Source of the DNA: an uncultured Flavobacteriales bacterium
Lineage (GTDB): Bacteria; Bacteroidota; Bacteroidia; Flavobacteriales_D; Sanyastnellaceae
DNA: 26,689 nt
Reading direction: 5' to 3'
Assembly (NCBI GenBank): GCA_937967465.1
Contig: CALBSW010000125.1
Span: 1 to 26,689 of the forward strand
Positions 25,142 to 26,689 of this stretch are shown here, in pieces. Every line of letters begins with the position of its first letter. Position 1 is the stretch's first letter. The notes under the pieces are model-generated. The model ran no database searches. It had not been told where the DNA came from and worked only from the letters and a program-made list of their open reading frames with translations. The translations under genes and the position numbers were made by a program.

Positions 25142-26123
25142 ACTCCGCATCCTTTCCCTTCTGCTCCTGACCGGCTTCGGATCGGCGCATGCCCAACGCG
25201 GAGAATTCCGCTTGTCGGCGGCCGCGGACAGCGCAGGATTGGGTGAAGCCGTCACCTTGACGCTCGAATCGGACGAACCCCTCACAGGCGGGACCCGCTG
25301 GACGTGGCCGGGTTGGACGGCAGGCGACACCCTCGCTCAAGGTTGGGAAATCCTGTCCGTGGCACCTGTGGACAGCATGGCGTCGCCTGAACTGGCGGCT
25401 GGTCTGCGGCGCACCCAGCAGGTTGAAGTGCTCGCCTGGGACACCGGATTCAAGGTCATCGAGCCCTTGGTTCTGCGCGCTTCCAATGGCGATTCTGCCC
25501 TCACGAACCCCGTGCTCATCGAGGTGGGACTGGTGCCTTTGGAGTCCAACCCTGCCCCGCGCCCATTGCAAGGTTTCAAGGCCTTTCAGTGGTCGTGGTA
25601 CGAGCACGTGGCCCGACGCTGGCCTTGGTGGGTCGCTGCCCTCATCGCCGCTGCCGCCATTTGGTATTGGCGCACCCGGAAGCCCCTCGAACCGGCCACA
25701 ACCCCAGCGGAATCCCAAGCGCCGGCAGAGCCCGGACACCTCATCGCGTTGCGCATGCTGCAGGCTTTGTCCCGCGAACAACCTTGGGTCCAGGGCGAGG
25801 GGAAAGCCACCCAAAGCCGGTTGTCCGATGCCATTCGCCTTCACCTCGACAGCGCATTCGGGGTCAAGTCCATCGAGCGGACCACCACCGAACTCGTCCA
25901 GCAACTCCGCAACAGCTCCATTCGCGGATTGAGCGAAGGGGACACGGCGTGGCTGGCCGACCTGCTCCAGAGGTCTGACCTCGTCAAGTTCGCCAAGCAG
26001 ACGCTGCCCCCAGACGCCCATGAGCGCGCCGTACGCGACGCCTTGCAATGGGTAGAGCGCACCCAGCCCGCACCTGAAGGAGGGGCGGAATCCAACACCG
26101 AAGCCCCCGATGGACATGGCTGA
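25134..26123 (+). CDS. Bat-operon membrane protein with exported beta domain, BatD/DUF4381-like
   Basis: A protein of about 329 residues with a signal peptide (ILSLLLLTGFGSAHA, cleavage near residue 20-21), an exported beta-rich domain of about 22-150 (EAVTLTLESDEPL looks like the start of a BatD-type Ig-like strand pattern), one transmembrane helix (WPWWVAALIAAAAIWYW, about 163-179) and a cytoplasmic alpha-helical C-terminal half (195-329). This layout is reminiscent of DUF4381/BatD-like proteins but is a poor match to either as I know them. The start GTG 25134 lies inside the end of the DUF58 gene; TTG 25125 is an alternative. Its stop overlaps the start of batA. It probably connects periplasmic partners to the MoxR/VWA machinery; that is inference. 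Confidence 0.65.
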   Translation: MAELRILSLLLLTGFGSAHAQRGEFRLSAAADSAGLGEAVTLTLESDEPLTGGTRWTWPGWTAGDTLAQGWEILSVAPVDSMASPELAAGLRRTQQVEVLAWDTGFKVIEPLVLRASNGDSALTNPVLIEVGLVPLESNPAPRPLQGFKAFQWSWYEHVARRWPWWVAALIAAAAIWYWRTRKPLEPATTPAESQAPAEPGHLIALRMLQALSREQPWVQGEGKATQSRLSDAIRLHLDSAFGVKSIERTTTELVQQLRNSSIRGLSEGDTAWLADLLQRSDLVKFAKQTLPPDAHERAVRDALQWVERTQPAPEGGAESNTEAPDGHG

Positions 26124-26689
26124 CCGGAAAGGATGGACCGCGCAGGCGCCCCGCTGGCGTCAGGCCGCTGTGCAAGGCACGGCTTGGATGGTGCTCCTCG
26201 GTGCCCTCTACATCACGTCCCGTCGATGGGAATGGGCCTCCCCGCAATCCTTGGGATGGGGCGCGGCCGTGATGGCCTGGAGCCTGTGGAAGGTGGCACA
26301 GCCCTCCGCCATTCCCGCGTTCCGCATCAACCTGCGCCACCTCGACCTGACTCCTCCGCGGAGAGACCAATGGATTCCCCTGGTCCCCGACCTGCTGCGG
26401 ACCTTGGCCCTCGGCATGATCGTGGCGGTGCTCGCTCGACCTCAAAGCTCCTCCAGTGTGGAGAACATGACCCGCGAAGGAATTGACATTGTCATGGCCA
26501 TGGATGCTTCAGCCAGCATGCTGAGCAAGGACTTCCGTCCCAACCGCCTCGAAGCCGCCAAGGAGGTCGCCAAGGATTTCGTGGAGGACCGGCCCTTTGA
26601 TCGGGTCGGCGTCGTGGTGTACGAAGGAGCAAGCTTCACCCAGGTCCCCTTGACCACAGACCACAGGGTGGTCATGGATGGCATCGACG
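26110..26689 (+). CDS. batA: BatA-like VWA-domain membrane protein, truncated by the window end
   Basis: An open frame of 193 codons that runs off the right edge. Two hydrophobic segments are visible at about residues 21-36 (GTAWMVLLGALYI) and 45-60 (SLGWGAAVMAWSLW), then a third at about 92-108 (LLRTLALGMIVAVLARP). The VWA domain starts GIDIVMAMDASASMLSKDF, with the MIDAS Asp-x-Ser-x-Ser at about 130-134, followed by RLEAAKEVAKDFVEDRPFDRVGVVVY. The opening REGIDIVMAMDASASM is typical of BatA/BatB. Starts at 26110 or 26116 (ATG-GAC-ATG) are both possible and overlap the preceding gene by 14 or 8 bases. The remainder of the operon (batB, TPR and BatD-type genes) is expected beyond the window. 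Confidence 0.85.
   Translation, partial: MDMADRKGWTAQAPRWRQAAVQGTAWMVLLGALYITSRRWEWASPQSLGWGAAVMAWSLWKVAQPSAIPAFRINLRHLDLTPPRRDQWIPLVPDLLRTLALGMIVAVLARPQSSSSVENMTREGIDIVMAMDASASMLSKDFRPNRLEAAKEVAKDFVEDRPFDRVGVVVYEGASFTQVPLTTDHRVVMDGID

Overview
The window looks like chromosomal core sequence from a fairly GC-rich member of the Bacteroidota, most likely a Flavobacteriales-type lineage. The evidence is gene order and gene content: a coiled-coil gene, zapA and rny in a row; serC-serA-DUF1015; thrS-infC-rpmI-rplT; a DUF4476 protein; and moxR-DUF58-membrane protein-batA. Shine-Dalgarno sequences are weak or absent before most starts, and several starts have a TAnnTTTG-like box upstream, both typical of this phylum. 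I see no phage, insertion sequence, CRISPR array, tRNA or rRNA. Coding density is very high. No stretch over 300 bases lacks a gene; the largest gaps are about 12728-12959, 21375-21548 and 6225-6340.

Layout. 24-1682 (-) is a secreted M23 metallopeptidase. Divergent from it, 1741-6224 (+) carries a coiled-coil protein, ZapA, ribonuclease Y, a polysaccharide flippase and a DUF4476 exported protein, mostly with overlapping or nearly touching ends. 6341-10587 (+) carries serC, serA, a DUF1015 protein, a YggS-type PLP protein and a small membrane protein. 10623-12727 (-) is a two-gene unit: an ATP-grasp ligase followed, with an ATGA overlap, by a sarcosine-oxidase-like flavoprotein. 12960-15404 (-) is priA with its own terminator, divergent from a Bcp-type peroxiredoxin (15495-15965, +). 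recA and a TPR lipoprotein follow (16054-18110, +). They converge on the translation operon thrS-infC-rpmI-rplT (21374 down to 18194, -), with a strong bidirectional terminator between them. An exported protein of unknown function (21549-22229, +) converges on, and overlaps, a hotdog-fold/MazG-like pair (23129 down to 22204, -). The window ends in the start of a Bat (aerotolerance-type) operon: moxR, a DUF58 protein, a single-pass membrane protein and a truncated batA (23236-26689, +).

How the genes work together. The first block combines cell-wall hydrolysis, division and RNA turnover. The second makes phosphoserine from 3-phosphoglycerate. The priA/bcp/recA region covers replication restart, peroxide defence and recombination. 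The L20-operon genes make translation factors and ribosomal proteins. The Bat genes form a MoxR-VWA chaperone-like membrane system.

The least explained items are the ATP-grasp plus covalent-flavin oxidase pair, a structured RNA candidate just upstream of rplT, the non-canonical infC start, and the unnamed Bat-operon membrane protein. I do not find a clear-cut new defence or mobile system.
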